From Adiantum capillus-veneris (taxonomy: Eukaryota; Streptophyta; Polypodiopsida; Polypodiales; Pteridaceae), in NCBI GenBank assembly GCA_014529385.2, contig CM043971.1, positions 53,045,209 through 53,109,208 of the forward strand: DNA of 64,000 bases, written 5' to 3'. The notes under the pieces were generated by a model that ran no database searches, was not told the origin of the DNA, and saw only the letters and a program-made list of their open reading frames with translations. How positions within the stretch are numbered: the first letter of the stretch is position 1; every line of letters starts with the position of its first letter. A program made the position numbers and the translations under genes. Shown piece by piece: positions 11,472 to 25,200 of the stretch.

Positions 11472-13886
11472 ATGTGTTTTCACAAAAGCCAGTCTCCGAG
11501 GATCATTGCTGGCAGGGGCAAATTTGCAGAGTGCAAATCTTCAAGGTGCGTGCTTCAAAGAACCTTAATATTCTAATGAAGTATTCAGATGTGTGTGGCA
11601 AATTTCCCCCACTTTGAACCACAGTAATGGGCTGCGTTAGAAACCAGTATAGAAGTGAGGAAAAAAAGAGAAAGAGAGCTAACATAAACACAGAAACAAA
11701 TGCCAAGTCCAAGTAGATTTTCATTGTAAATCTCATTTCTTTTCCACTGGATTTTTGTTAAAGGAGCTATAGCAATGACTTGCTCTCAGCTGAGCAGCAT
11801 TGTTTGAATGGAGGTTCATCATTTTCCGGGCAAGCTTGTTGAATACCTTCCAGAAGGCAGAAGAAGAAGAGAGGTCAAGTTTTAACGTCATAGGAACAAT
11901 CTCAAGGGACCTCAAAGAACTATCTGACAGATCTTGAACTCAAGACCTGATGCTCAAGAGGGAATTGGGATAACCAATCTACCAGTTTTAACGTTGTAGG
12001 AACAATCCCAAGAGACCTCAAAGACCTATCCGACAAGTCTTTAACTGAAGACCTGATACTCAAGAGGGAACTGGGATAACCAATCTACCAGTTTTAACGT
12101 TGTAGGAACAATCCCAAGAGACCTCAAAGATCTATCCGACGAGTCTTGAACTGAAGACCTGATACTCAAGAAGGAACTGGGATAACCAATCTACCACACT
12201 TGGGTGACCATCTTTCTTTGTTTGATCCACGTTTACTGTTGAGGTGGCAAAGCCAGTTCATTAATAGCTTTAGTAGCAACTGTGTGTGTAGGACATGCAT
12301 TACTATCAGTTCTCTATAGGACCACAATCAGTAAAACAGAAAGTGAAATCAGCCCTAAATTTTGTGTACGGTCACATTACAGAGCTAAAGCTTATCCTTG
12401 TTTGGTAGAGGACTGTTTTAGGCTAAAGAAAAATGAGGTTTCTAGCTAGACCACTCGCAGCAAGAGATATTTCTGGAAGGCTAGAAAGGAGAGAATGAAA
12501 CCTAAATGCAAACAAGAATAAGCCATTGCCCACAGCTAAGCTTGCAGAAGCTCATGAGCAAAGGGAAGCTGATCTCCTCAGCTCTGTGTTTATGCATGTT
12601 GCATGTAGGTTACTCAATACATTCTTGCCTAACAGAATAGAAATGAGCTCAGAGATGAACCTCAAAAAGGTGTGTTGTTACCACATCAATTGCATACTCC
12701 TGAGGCTACGCCTGTTGTACCCATCTTCCTGTTTCATCATACACTCACAGCACTTCAGCACTGCTCCTAAGCCCGATTTGTCCGACTATGCTCAACATGC
12801 AAAAGAGAGATTGCGATGGTTGTCGGAATTTTTGTAGCCTAATAATTGATAGGTTAAAACATTCTCCTTTTGGTTTTCCAGATGCATGCTTGGTGTCATG
12901 CAGTTTTTGTGAAGCCAATTTACAATCTGCTCATCTCCAGGTAATGTTTGGAATGCAAGTTTCTTTTAATGGGGACTTCTTTAACCCTACTGTAAGAGAT
13001 TTGAAGTGTTTAAAGAGAGTGGAAGCCATTGCTTCTGCCAATAATTTTTGAGGTGCACATTGGAACCATTCTGAGCTTTGGTTTGTGGGCAATTTTGGTT
13101 TGTTTCTTATTAGGGCGCTGACCTTACAAATGCCAACCTTTCTGGTGCAAATCTAGAAGGTGCCAACTTGAAGGTGACAATAATGGCTACAACTTGCATG
13201 AGCTAGATCTTTCTGTTTCTTATGGGTACATCAAGCAAGTTGAACCTTAACTTGCTGGCATTACACCTGTGTGCAAAACATTAGCCGTCTTTGCACATTT
13301 GGAATGCCATTTTTTGTAGGAAGTGTTCTCATGAACATTTGTGTACCACATGAGGGAAAGCATCATGAACATGGATTCAAAAGACCTGTTGATAACCTCT
13401 TACCTGTTATCTGTTAGGGAGCAACACTGGTTGGTGCAAACCTGACTAGGGCAAATCTTCAGCGTGTCTATCTCCGTGATGCCAATCTAAAGGACTCGGT
13501 AACAACTCTCTCCTGGGTGCATTTGTGTGTGTGTGTGCGCGCGCGTGCGCGTGCGTGTGTACCTAGATGAATTCCGGATAAAAGCCCAGATTCACATCTG
13601 CAGGAAGACAATATCACCATCAGCTCCATCATGCAGAGTATTGACTGTGAGCATGTGTTTGATGTGTATATATGCTTGCACCCCTGCACATACGTGTGTT
13701 TTAGTGTGTGTGTGTGTGTGTGTCTCATTTATCTTGATTTCCCTTCAATGTTTAATGGGTGGGCTGGTTACTGCAATATATCGCTACGACTCTTTTAGAA
13801 GGTTTGTTCCATTTTGCTCACTGCATGTGCAGAACCTTGAAGGGGCAAATTTAGAAGGAGCCAATCTGCAGAATACAAACAGGTGA
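11472..13886 (+). CDS. FIP2: FIP2-like (KCTD/BTB-pentapeptide) protein, last five exons
   Basis: Five exons with GT/AG borders: 11472-11545, 12882-12940, 13114-13173, 13418-13498 and 13833-13886 (TGA at 13884-13886). Phases are consistent. Joined, they encode about 109 residues of A(N/D)LXX pentapeptide repeats, e.g. LRGSLLAGANLQSANLQ, DACLVSCSFCEANLQSAHLQ, GADLTNANLSGANLEGANLK and RANLQRVYLRDANL. This matches, as I recall it, the C-terminal half of plant FIP2 (FH-interacting protein; N-terminal BTB/T1 domain plus a right-handed pentapeptide helix), including the CxFxxAxLRG start and the short end after the last repeat. Exon 1 of this set begins inside a codon, so more exons must precede it. 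The BTB part was not found in 1-11471. Either a very long TE-filled intron separates it or the gene is truncated. A thylakoid pentapeptide protein is the less likely alternative. Confidence 0.85.
11878..12210 (-). mobile_element. tRNA-derived SINE, three tandem units
   Basis: Three units (11878-11983, 11984-12089, 12090-12210), exactly 106 bp apart for the first two. Read on the minus strand, each starts with a pol III A box (TGGTAGATTGG) and, 44 bases later, a B box (AGTTCAAGACT in the complete unit). That is the spacing found in tRNAs. A shared tail (GGTCTCTTGGGATTGTTCC ... CGTTAAAAC) follows. Only the rightmost unit retains the extra 5' bases (GGTCACCCAAGTG). The other two begin exactly at the A box. 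The array lies inside an intron of the FIP2-like gene, antisense to it. Relatives are at 19398-19636. Confidence 0.75.
13524..13560. repeat. (GT)n/(GC)n microsatellite
   Basis: Alternating purine-pyrimidine tract of GT, GC and GT blocks in the intron after exon 13418-13498. A second pure (GT)n lies at 13704-13723. Confidence 0.9.
13559..13650. repeat. dispersed repeat, related to 16327-16450
   Basis: Shares ACCTAGATGAAT, GCCCAGATTCAC, AAGACAATATNACCATCAGC and ATGCANAGTATTGACT with 16331-16446 in the same orientation. The family is unidentified. This copy is the shorter one. Confidence 0.6.
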
Positions 13887-16030
13887 AACAAGGCTTGTTC
13901 AACATGTGAATGTATCAATAGGCAAATTGGCTGGTCTGGCAGAGTGTTGTGCCTTATTCTAATCTTTTTGGAGGATATTGGGGTGATTTGGCTCGACACA
14001 CCTAAAGTATCCGACTTCATACTTGCTATGGGTCAAAATGATAGAAGAGGATTACTTGAAGGGCATACAATTGATGAGAAGTGATCGCAAAAGAAGCACA
14101 ATCAAGCACGATATAACCATGTCAATATGCTTTAATTTGATAGTTTACATCTGTACATTTTAGCTTCTTGGAATGGTATGATATGACTACTTCATGGATT
14201 ACAATGCCATTTGTTGGCTGCAAAATGAATCCACTTTTTCAAACATATGTAAAGTTTTCTCAAATCAATACAAGAGCTCCAGTTTGAGTGGTCCATTTAT
14301 AGCGGATAGTTTTTTGCTTCAATCAATTGTAGCTCCTGCGTGGTATTTTGTCCAATTGACCATTTCCTTCATATATTGTCTTTCATTTTCTTGTAAAGAA
14401 AGCAAACAGGAATGTTTGAGTAATGACCATGTAGTCTTTCTTCCTTCATATGCTGCCTTTCATTTCCTTGGAAAAAGAGGAAATAGGAGTGTTTGAATAA
14501 TGCTTTGCCTTTTAATATTGTTTGGAAATGCTATTTTTTCATTGATATTCAAAGATTTTGCTGCACTAAACCTTGTGCAAAGAGAAAAATCTGATCTTTT
14601 GTCCCTACTCAAAGTGAAAAGACTCTTTACTATTCAAAGCTCTAGTAATCCCTCCAAAATTTGAGATTAACCTCTGAATTTAAAAGAAGGTGAAAACATA
14701 CAAAATTTCTCATGTAGGTTTTTCAACTTCTTTTCGAGCACTAATGCCAAGTAAAACATATTTAGCCTCATAAATGGTTTCGCATAAATGTAGCGATTGG
14801 TGTCTAACCCTAAACAGTGGGAATCCTGTTTTTTTCCGATATCTTGTGATCCCAGCTTCCTCTATGGCATAAATAGCCAAGTTCCTCCATTGCATGACCT
14901 CTATTCCTTGCATCACATAATGGTTGTTTTCTTCACTTCACTTGGTAGTGTTGATCACCACAGACCTTTCCTTTGTGAGATAGTGTTGATCACCACAGAC
15001 CTTTCCTTTTTAATCTCACAGAAGGTTTTTCCCACCAATAGAAGAAATATCTTAATGGTCATGGGCCAATTGTTGCTTTGCACATATTTGCATACTACCT
15101 ATTTCAATAGCTAAGCAGTGCAAGACTTCCAATGGATGTGGCTAGAGTATGTGTTGCAAGCTAAAATTCAGGCGGTCCGCAAGGGATTGTTCTGATACAA
15201 AATGTCAAAATTTTCCAATGATATATATTCTCACTTTCCTGATATTATTCAGCCACACCTTAATGGCCCAGAGTAATTTTATTATTTTAAGAAATCAAGC
15301 AAATCAATTATGATGCAACCATGGAGGGGCTTGTGATCTACCCTACCAAAGCTAGGTTGCCCTCAGCATCTAATTGAGAGGTTCTTGCCATAGCTAGACG
15401 ACGGACATCTACAATACTTCCCATTCACATCCATCTTTTGCTCTTTAATTTCAGAAATATCCATTTCCCTTGATACTAGCTTACTCCCAAGTTCACCAAT
15501 AGTCCACATTTAATTATGCACTTGACCTTGATTTACCTAGTCAAACAATTACAAGGTTGAATATGAGAAACTAGATGGGTTCCAGCTGTAACATTTTGGA
15601 AGTCTAGCATTGCAATCAGAGGCCCTATTGTGAATTAGGAGGAAGAGTTTGGATAGCCATCTTGAAATAAAACATATGAAAGGTGGGAATAGCCTTTGAA
15701 AGAAGATTCAAATGCACGGCTGGGTTGGTTCATGAAGGCCACGTAGTAAGATTAGTGGCAAGGTGCAAGGCAAGTGAATGGTAAGCAAAATGCACATGGT
15801 TGTATGTAGACTCCCAACATGTCCCCTTAAATCCCCAAGGGCCAAGTTCACCTCATAATTCGCACTTCTAGCTCCTCATTGTTGATCCCCATTATGGGAT
15901 CTTCAATAAAGACCGTGGGATTTAGTGTTGAGAGGACAAGACACTTATTGCCCTTTGTTCCATGTGTTCTTCTTCTTCTGGGTGAACGATTAATATAATC
16001 CCAGGGATTTAGGCCCTATGGCTGGTGTAT
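13887..16030. other. intergenic DNA after the FIP2-like gene
   Basis: AT-rich and without supportable genes. It would include the 3' UTR and polyadenylation region of the FIP2-like transcript. It contains a 35-bp-period tandem pair (14946-14974 and 14981-15009, TAGTGTTGATCACCACAGAC). Confidence 0.6.
14946..15009. repeat. 35-bp-period tandem pair
   Basis: TAGTGTTGATCACCACAGACCTTTCCTTT occurs at 14946-14974 and again, unchanged, at 14981-15009. Confidence 0.9.
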
Positions 16031-16039
16031 GCAAAACAT

Positions 16040-16195
16040 TTGGTCTTACAATCTGGTGTACTAATTCTTTCTATCTTTTGTGGTGCGTATGCCATATCAA
16101 CTACCTCATTTTTGTGCTAATTTGGTCTTACAATCTGGTGTACTAATTCTTTCTATCTTTAGTGGTGCATATGCCCTGTCAACTACCTCATACTC
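16040..16195. repeat. tandem pair with a distant inverted copy
   Basis: Two copies of TTGGTCTTACAATCTGGTGT ... CAACTACCTCAT (about 16040-16110 and 16122-16190). A third copy in reverse orientation lies at about 16679-16752. The three bracket an unidentified repeat (16300-16600) that is also partly present at 13559-13650. The pattern is compatible with the ends of an unrecognised mobile element. Confidence 0.7.
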
Positions 16196-16678
16196 AGGTA
16201 TCCCATGCAATTAGCCCTCAATGCTAACTACTATACAGGACCCAGAATGCAAGTGAGTAATTTCAAGCCTCAAGGATTTAGGACTTGCATTAATTTTACA
16301 AGCCCCGGCATGAGAGACGAATGTAATATACCTAGATGAATCCAGGGTAAGCCCAGATTCACCCTTGAAGAAAAGTGCAAGGTATAGACCCATGGTAGTC
16401 ACCCACAAGACAATATAACCATCAGCTCCATTATGCATAGTATTGACTAAATACCACGACATCCCCACTAACGTAGTCAATGCCCCAATAGTGGGTGTAG
16501 AACTAGGTACTAACATATGCTCCCCAACACAACACACGCACACACACACGCGCGAGCATACATCAACACAAAGTTCAACGTGCTGAGTTTCTGTCACGAC
16601 TCCGGAGATCAAGGGCAGACTCAGCCATAATGAAGCCTAGCACTAAAAGAAGCATTAAATCGGAAAAATTAGCACAAA

Positions 16679-16752
16679 AATGAGGTAGTTGATAGGGCAT
16701 ACGCACCACAAAAGATAGAAAGAATTAGTACACCAGATTGTAAGACCAAATG
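16679..16752. repeat. inverted copy of the 16040-16195 repeat
   Basis: Reads ATGAGGTAGTTGATAGGGCA ... CCAGATTGTAAGACCAAAT, the reverse complement of the units at 16040 and 16122. Confidence 0.8.
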
Positions 16753-17010
16753 GTGGCAGTTGCACATGATTGATGTTGCTTAGATCCACCGAACTACTTC
16801 ACTCTGAACTAGTGAAGAGTCACACGTCGTTAGTACCTTACTTGGAACTTGTGACATGAATTGACAAACCATCACTTACAGAAAAACACATTAAAGGACC
16901 CAAGCAGTTGAGAAGAAATGTGAATAAACTACATCCAGCCTTGAATGTTGACAGAGACATTTATTGCTGCTTTAGCTGACAAGTGAGTGCAATGAATGGA
17001 CTATTTTAAT

Positions 17011-17193
17011 CACTTGCCATGATAAGAACCTACATTAAAATCACAACTACCAACTTTAGTAGACAGCTGAATGAACCCGACTATCCAGATGATACTATTT
17101 TATCACTTGCCATAATAAGGACCGGCAATAATTGACACTAAAATCACAACTACCAACATTAGTAGACAACTAAATGAACCCCACTATCCAGAG
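17011..17193. repeat. imperfect tandem duplication
   Basis: ATCACTTGCCATGATAAG ... ACTAAAATCACAACTACCAAC ... TGAACCCCACTATCCAG-type units occur twice (about 17021-17094 and 17108-17193), with a small insertion in the second. Confidence 0.75.
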
Positions 17194-17837
17194 TGCTTGG
17201 GGCAAAATTTTCATTACTTTTGAACTACACGAGGCATACCACCAGCAAGATATAGAATCTGAACTGAGAAACACGTGCCTTTTGCACATGATGGACAAAT
17301 GATACAGCCAAATAATGCCCTACCCATGTCACTAGGGAGAAAATTTTGAGAACAAAATTTCTGAAGGACAAAACAATTTAGACAGCAAATCATAATACTC
17401 CCTAAGAAAGCATATTTAGAATAAGGAGTGAAGCCTTCATAACAAAATCATCCTAACACACTTAACACCTCGAGAATGCACTTGTACAAATCCCTGACCT
17501 TACCCTTTGGTTTTCAAGACACCGGCTCCATGCTACTACCTGACGTTAAACATTGGCGAAAAAACTCAGAAGATATCATAAGACAATTAAACATCCATGG
17601 TGTTCATGGCAGAGCTTCCTTCACAGATGGAGCACTTAACTGTATATAACTGCAAACTAGCTCTTCACTATTAGAGATCTTTAAACCAAAAACATGAATG
17701 GCCGAATGGAATGAATAAGATCAGCATATGTTCTGTGTCATCCAGCTTGTGGCCAATCCAGCATTGCAACAACGATTGTCAAAATGCTACAAAACTGCTG
17801 CCAGATGCATCCTTACATGCATGCTGCTCGAGCAAAC

Positions 17838-19211
<1,374 letters not shown>

Positions 19212-19278
19212 GGCTGCCAATGCCTGTGATGCACAGAGGAAATGAAGCTCAGAAGGAACTTCTCAACTACACTTTCAG

Positions 19279-19286
19279 AACCCTAA
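19279..19286 (-). promoter_or_regulatory. telo-box-like motif upstream of eL38
   Basis: AACCCTAA lies about 68 bp upstream of the eL38 start codon. Telo-boxes (AAACCCTAA) are a known feature of plant ribosomal protein promoters. One motif only, so the assignment rests on position. Confidence 0.5.
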
Positions 19287-19342
19287 GGTTGCCGGACTCA
19301 AATTCTCTTCAAGGTTTCAGACCTGTCCGCCCTCAATGTGCG

Positions 19343-19343
<1 letters not shown>

Positions 19344-19382
<39 letters not shown>
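19344..19382. repeat. (GA)n microsatellite
   Basis: Nearly pure GA tract, followed by a G-run (19387-19394) at the tail end of the adjoining SINE copy. A second GA tract is at 19636-19668. Confidence 0.9.
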
Positions 19383-19388
<6 letters not shown>

Positions 19389-19397
19389 GGGGGGAGA

Positions 19398-19635
19398 AGT
19401 TTTAACGTCGTGGAAACAATCCCGAGAGACCTCAAAAATCTATTGCACGAGTCTTGAACTCAAGAAGTGAATTCAAGAGGGAATGAGGAAACCAGTCTAC
19501 CACACTTGGGTGTGCGAGGAGAATTTTTTACGTCGTGGAACAATTCCCGAAAGACCTGATAGACCTGTTCGACAAGTTTTGAACGCAAGGCCTGTCACTC
19601 GAGAATGTGGGATTACTAATTTACCACATTTGCGT

Positions 19636-19636
<1 letters not shown>
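19398..19636 (-). mobile_element. tRNA-derived SINE, two further copies
   Basis: Two diverged copies (about 19398-19515 and 19519-19636) of the family seen at 11878-12210. On the minus strand they show CACCCAAGTGTGGTAGACTGG and then GAGTTCAAGACTCGT, with the shared tail down to CGACGTTAAAACTTC. The outer copy has a mutated A box (TGGTAAATTAG). GA/CT microsatellites lie on both sides and may derive from the SINE 3' tail. Confidence 0.7.
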
Positions 19637-19671
<35 letters not shown>

Positions 19672-20026
19672 GAGGGAGGGAGGATAAGGAGCACTAGTCT
19701 TGCTTAGTTTGCCTTATCGTGGAAAGGGTTGGTTTTTGGGTGCATCTCTAGACCATTGGATAAAGCTTGCGGATTAGTGCCACATAGCAAGCTAATATTT
19801 ATTCAATTATAGACTATTTTGAGGTGTACATGCCTATAGGTCCCCCTCGCGCCCCCCCAACTTCCCCGACCTTACACCTCGTTGCTCACCATGACTGTCA
19901 CCATCATTTTGCCCAATACCCAATTGTTTTCCTCATATGTCATTTGTGTTTGTCCTTAACCAGTGACACAGAAAAACCAACGGTTGAAATTCCTTTCAAC
20001 CCTTTGACGAACAAAACTCGAGAAGT

Positions 20027-20520
20027 GTGGAGAAGCTTGCACTTAATAATGTTGTCTATGACTATCATGTCGATGGCCCTAAAGGATGGAAAAGTGGACA
20101 TCGATTCAAGAAGAGCTTGGTTCTTCTAGATCCATATATAAACTGGTTGAAGGACAATGTTTCTTTGGAGGAGACACGAGCCAAAAGACATTCAAGTTTC
20201 TACGCACAATTGATTTCACACAACATTTTGATTGGGAAAATCGTGATAGTCAACTCTGAATACCTAAAAAAGATCTTGTCATTTATGAGACGAATGTAAG
20301 GGCATTTATAGCACATGAATCACCAGGTCTTACTCAAGATCTGCGTGGGACATACTTAGGTATTATAGAAAGATTCCTCATTTTGTTGAGCTAGGTGTAT
20401 CATGCAGATTCTTCAACTTCTTCTCGCCAATGAGCCGACATGAAAGTGTAGGTGGGGGTCCTATTGCTACGTCAATAGGACTTAGGATGATGGTGAAGGC
20501 TCTTCACCAAGCAGGGATTG
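20027..20520 (+). pseudogene. unidentified broken reading frame
   Basis: About 90 codons (20027-20299) read NNVVYDYHVDGPKGWKSGHR ... SLVLLDPYINWLKDNVS. After a stop and frame change, further protein-like sequence follows to about 20520 (FNFFSPMSRHESVGGGPIA). Composition is protein-like, but I do not recognise the family. It may be an exon or TE remnant. Confidence 0.3.
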
Positions 20521-21613
20521 AGTCCTAGATGTGGTCTACAATCATACTAAGACTTATAGCATTGAAATGTATCATGACCAAGTGAGTCACATATGTTCTC
20601 AGTACAGAGGGAGATTACTACTGACCTTTCTCTTTATAAATTCTCTCAACGTCCTTCATGTTTTTGATCACTTTCCTCTTTTTGGTAGTCCTAAACATGT
20701 AAAGGTTATTGATGTGCCAATTAAAAAACTCTATTGTATTTGAATGCATCCATATTGGGGACTATGGGTGCCATGTCTCCTCATAACCATATTACTAGTG
20801 TTCAAAATTATCCTAGTTTTGGGTTGAAAGAGGGCGGCTACCTTTTTAGGATGAACATTTGTCTTGATGTCCTTTACCACATTCATTTTCGTAGATTAGG
20901 AAGCGACATATTATTTTTGTATAACTGGAAATAAAAAACCTGCTAGGTTTTCAAAAATTTATGTTATTATTTATTCATTTGTGCTCAAGAATAATTTTTG
21001 TTTTCTTAAATTTTGCTTAATCTAGTTGTCCAGATTGCACAATAGATTATAAAATTTGAGACTAATTTATTTTACTAATTGCTTGAGTGTTAAGCTTCTG
21101 TAGTATTGTGGTGTGGATGATAAATAAACAAATCACCTATTTTCTAAGCGAGGTGGCACTTTCTCTCTATAAATTCTCTTGGCGTACTTCTTGTTTATCA
21201 CTCTTCTCTCTTGCACCGGCTAAACATAAAACATTTATTGATAAACCATTTCAAATTTACCCTTCTATTTTATTATGTCTATATTGAAGACCATGGCTAT
21301 CCAATCCCGCCTTACAATGCGCACTACTATTGAGAAAAAATATTCTAAATATTGGATGGCTAGTTTATGTAATGAACATTTACCTAACCTTAGCATCTCT
21401 CATTATTATCTGCACTTTGTATTGAGCAAGATTTATATATGAGCATTACCATTTTCATTCTTGTGATTTACAACTCATCTCTATCTTCAAATAGTATGTT
21501 TGTAGGTGTCTGTAATGCTTTGACTTTCTAATTCTTGTGTAAATAGTCATAAAAACCCCCATGTACAATCGAATTCGATATTTAGTAATTGAGTGCTATA
21601 TGAAGTTGTATCA
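20521..21613. other. AT-rich non-coding stretch
   Basis: Nothing supportable. It immediately precedes the copia LTR that starts at 21614. Confidence 0.5.
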
Positions 21614-21852
21614 TGTTACCATATACATGTGGTAGTGATGTGTGTGAATACACTTAGGACCGTCGAGGCATTTTTCTTTCACTAGGAGGTTCCCCCCCCC
21701 CCCCCCCCCCCATGCATTGTATATACACCCATCACTCTAGGGCTATCTTATCTTTCCATTTCACACTAAGTAGTACACTCTCTGTTGTGTGCCTTGAGCT
21801 TCATTCGTCTTCTCCAAGCTTTGTGTGTTTTCTTACAACCCTAATTCTAGCA
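21614..21852 (+). repeat. 5' LTR of copia copy 2, with C20 run
   Basis: Starts TGTTACCATATACATGTGG and ends CCCTAATTCTAGCA. It contains a 20-base C homopolymer (21692-21711) where the complete family member has only five C. TGGTATCAGAGC, the initiator-tRNA primer site, lies at 21855-21866. Confidence 0.88.
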
Positions 21853-22204
21853 TTTGGTATCAGAGCAAGTAGCATCTTCATGGGCTTAGTTGTCAGCAGC
21901 TCCAGCACACACCTGCTCACTTTCTTTGATTTTTGTGAGCTTTGGTGAGCGTCAACAGGTCGTCAAATACTTTAGGAAAGCTCATAGAGCCAGGTATGCT
22001 TAGATTTGTGATTCGGGCTCGTTTCGGCCTCCGTTTCCACTACAAGCATTATTGCGCAAGCTATTTATCATTTTGTACAAAAATTCTGTCAGTGCCATTT
22101 TTTCCATAACAGGTCCCTTACAGTTACGGTTTGTGCTATGTAGCACATGTTGTTCTCGCTTCGTCTCTCCTCTTTTCACACAGTTTTTACATCAGGTGCA
22201 GCAT

Positions 22205-25200
22205 CGCCATAGCTGACAACAACATAGATGTGTTCAAGATGTTTGCTATTGAGGATAGATTGGACGAGGACAATTACCGCTTATATGATACAACATGTCC
22301 TTGTGCCGAAGGACATTTGGAACATTGTGCAAGGCATTGATATATGTTCTGGTTCTGAGGATATAGGAGATGTTGAGGATGTTGTAGGTTTTGGTGGCAT
22401 TGCTGCTGCCATAGCAGTTTTGCCTATGGCTAAGCAATCTTCTTGGGATGTAAAAGATGCACATACTCATGCATTGGTTGCGTTGTCTGTGAAGCGCACT
22501 ATTATGCTTCACATTCGTTCAACGAAATCAGCAAAACGGGCTTGGGATATTCTGGCTGGTCTTTATGCAAGTCGCAATGAGGCTAAAATTGCATTGTTGC
22601 GTAAAGAGCTGGAGTCAAAGATTATGCATGAGGAAGATGACATGGATACTTTCCTGACTAGTGTCGAGGATATCAATGAGAAACTTATTTTTGCAAGCGA
22701 AGTCATTTTTTACAGTTCCCTTTGTGCAAACTGTTCTCGATGCTTTGCCAAATTCTTACCAGAGTTTTGCTAGTACTTGGAAACTCTGACTCAAGGAAAT
22801 CCAGAAGTTGTCAAGTTTGATGCATTATGCACATTGCTGTTGCAAGAGTCACATTACAGAAAAATAAGACTAGACAGCGTGCAACTGAATAGGCCTTTAC
22901 AACTGCTCAAAGAAAAGGTGGTAATAACAATGCAACCACTTCTCATTGTTCTTCTGCGAGTGGTAAATCACTTGTTTCTAATGCTTCTGGTGGCAGCAAT
23001 TCGTATGTGAATTTTGATGATAAGGGGAAAAAGAATATGAGTTGCCATTACTCTAAAGCTAATGATCACTTGATCAAGCAGTGTCCTAAGTTGAAGTCAA
23101 AAGAGGCTAAGAAAAAAGAGAATGGTTCCACTACAAATGCTTATTCCACTAGAAATGCAGCTATTGTTGAGTTTTTTGTGAAAGGAGATTGTGATTTGAT
23201 GTTGATGCAAAATGGGCTTTTAGTGTTGAGTGCACTTATGATCTTATTGTCCATGATGCATGTTTGTCAATTATTACAAATGCTCATGTGTGGTACTTTG
23301 ATAGTGGTGCTACAAAGCACATTACCTCTCATCGTGACTTGTTTACCTCTCTCGAGGATGTCCCTCATGGAAATGCTATCACTTGTGGCAAAAATGCCTC
23401 TTATCCTGTTAAGGGAGTTAGCAAGATTGTGCTTACTACTGCAAATGGCAATTCTTTCACAGTTGTCGATGCACTGTATGTACGTGGGATCAAGAAGAAT
23501 CTTTTCTTTGTATCTGCACTTGCTAGACGTGGACTTGTAGTCAAATTTGTGGATAGCAGATATACAATACATGATCTCAGTTTTGGTGATGAAATTGTTG
23601 CATCTGGCATTTTATGCCATGGGCTGTATAAGCTCACTTTGTATGACAAGTGTTGGCAGAATTTTGCAAATGCAGTTGTGGATTCTAAGGCTATTTTAGA
23701 TGCAAAAGGCATGCACATTTTGGACATCTGAATTTTGCCAGTTTACTGCGTTTATAGAAATATGATATGGTTGCTTCTTTGCCACCTCTTGAAGCACATG
23801 TCAAACATGTTTGTGAAGGCTGCATTTTGGGTAAGATATAGCATTCAAAGTTTCCAAAGGATGGTTCAACTTTAGGGCCACAAGCAGATTGCAGCTTGTG
23901 CATAGTGATGTTTGTGGGCCCATGCAAACTTCGTCCTTGGGCAATTACCTTTACTTCGTGAATTTCATTGATGATTATTCTAGGCATGCATGGGTATATC
24001 CGCTTAATGCAAATTTTGAAGTATTTATGTGCTTCAAACAATTTTTGGCTATGGCTAAAAATGTCTTGAAATGTACTATGGGCACCCTCCGTTCCAATCT
24101 AGGGGAGGAATATACGTCTCATGAATTTAATGCATTTCTAGCTAGTCATGGGATAAAACACCAATGTACAATGCCTGATATGCCTAAGCAAAAATGGTGT
24201 TGTTGAGAGGAAAAATAGATCGCTTACAAAAATGGCAGGATGTATGGTCAAAAGTCAAGCTTTGCCGCATTTGTTTTGGCTTGAGGCCATCTTGTGTGCC
24301 GCTTATGTACTTAACAGGTGTCCTACAAAAGCTTTGCAGTCTATAACTCCATATGAAGCACGGAATGATAGAAAGCCTTCTATTGAGCACATGCGTGTTT
24401 TTGGTTATTTGGCGTATGCTTTGGTGCCACAAACACAACGTAGGAAATTGGATGATAAGGCTGTCAAATGCATTTTTGTTGGTTATAGTGCTAAAAGCAA
24501 AGGTTACAAGTTGTATTATCCGCAAACAAAGCGTATCTTGGTCTCATGGGATGTTGTGTTTGTGGAAGATTTTGTTTAGCTCTTATTGTCGTGTACTAGA
24601 GACAATAATATAAGCTCATAGGACATTTATGACACTTTGCTGCCTCTTTTTTGTGGTGGAAGTTCTAATGTAAATTCCAATGAGGCAAATGTACAACCTA
24701 TGGGGGTTTTTGAAAATGTTATAGATCAACCTATTACCGATGCAGATGTACATGATGTACTTGATGAGGAAAGGGCTGAGAATGAGCAGGCTAGAGGTAT
24801 GCCTAAATGGCTAGTGCATACTTTGCATGACAGTAAATTGGATGCACCTTTGTCTAGTCATACTCGTTCAAGTTCTCACCATGCATCTTATGCATCAAAT
24901 TGTTATGCTTTGGCTGTGTCTAGCTTATGTGATGTTGAGGAACCTCTGTCTTTTGATGAATCACATAATCCAAAAAATTGGATAGCTTCCATGCAATATA
25001 GATATGATGCACTTATAAAAAATTACACATGGACTTTATGTGATTTGACTCTTGCCAAAAAGTCCATTGGTACGAAGTGTGTATACGAGTTGAAATGCAA
25101 GCCGGATGATGAGATTGATCGCTATAAGGCTCGACTTGTTGCAACAAAAAGGCATAGATTATGAAGAGAATTTTGCTCCCACTTGTCGTATGACTACTGT

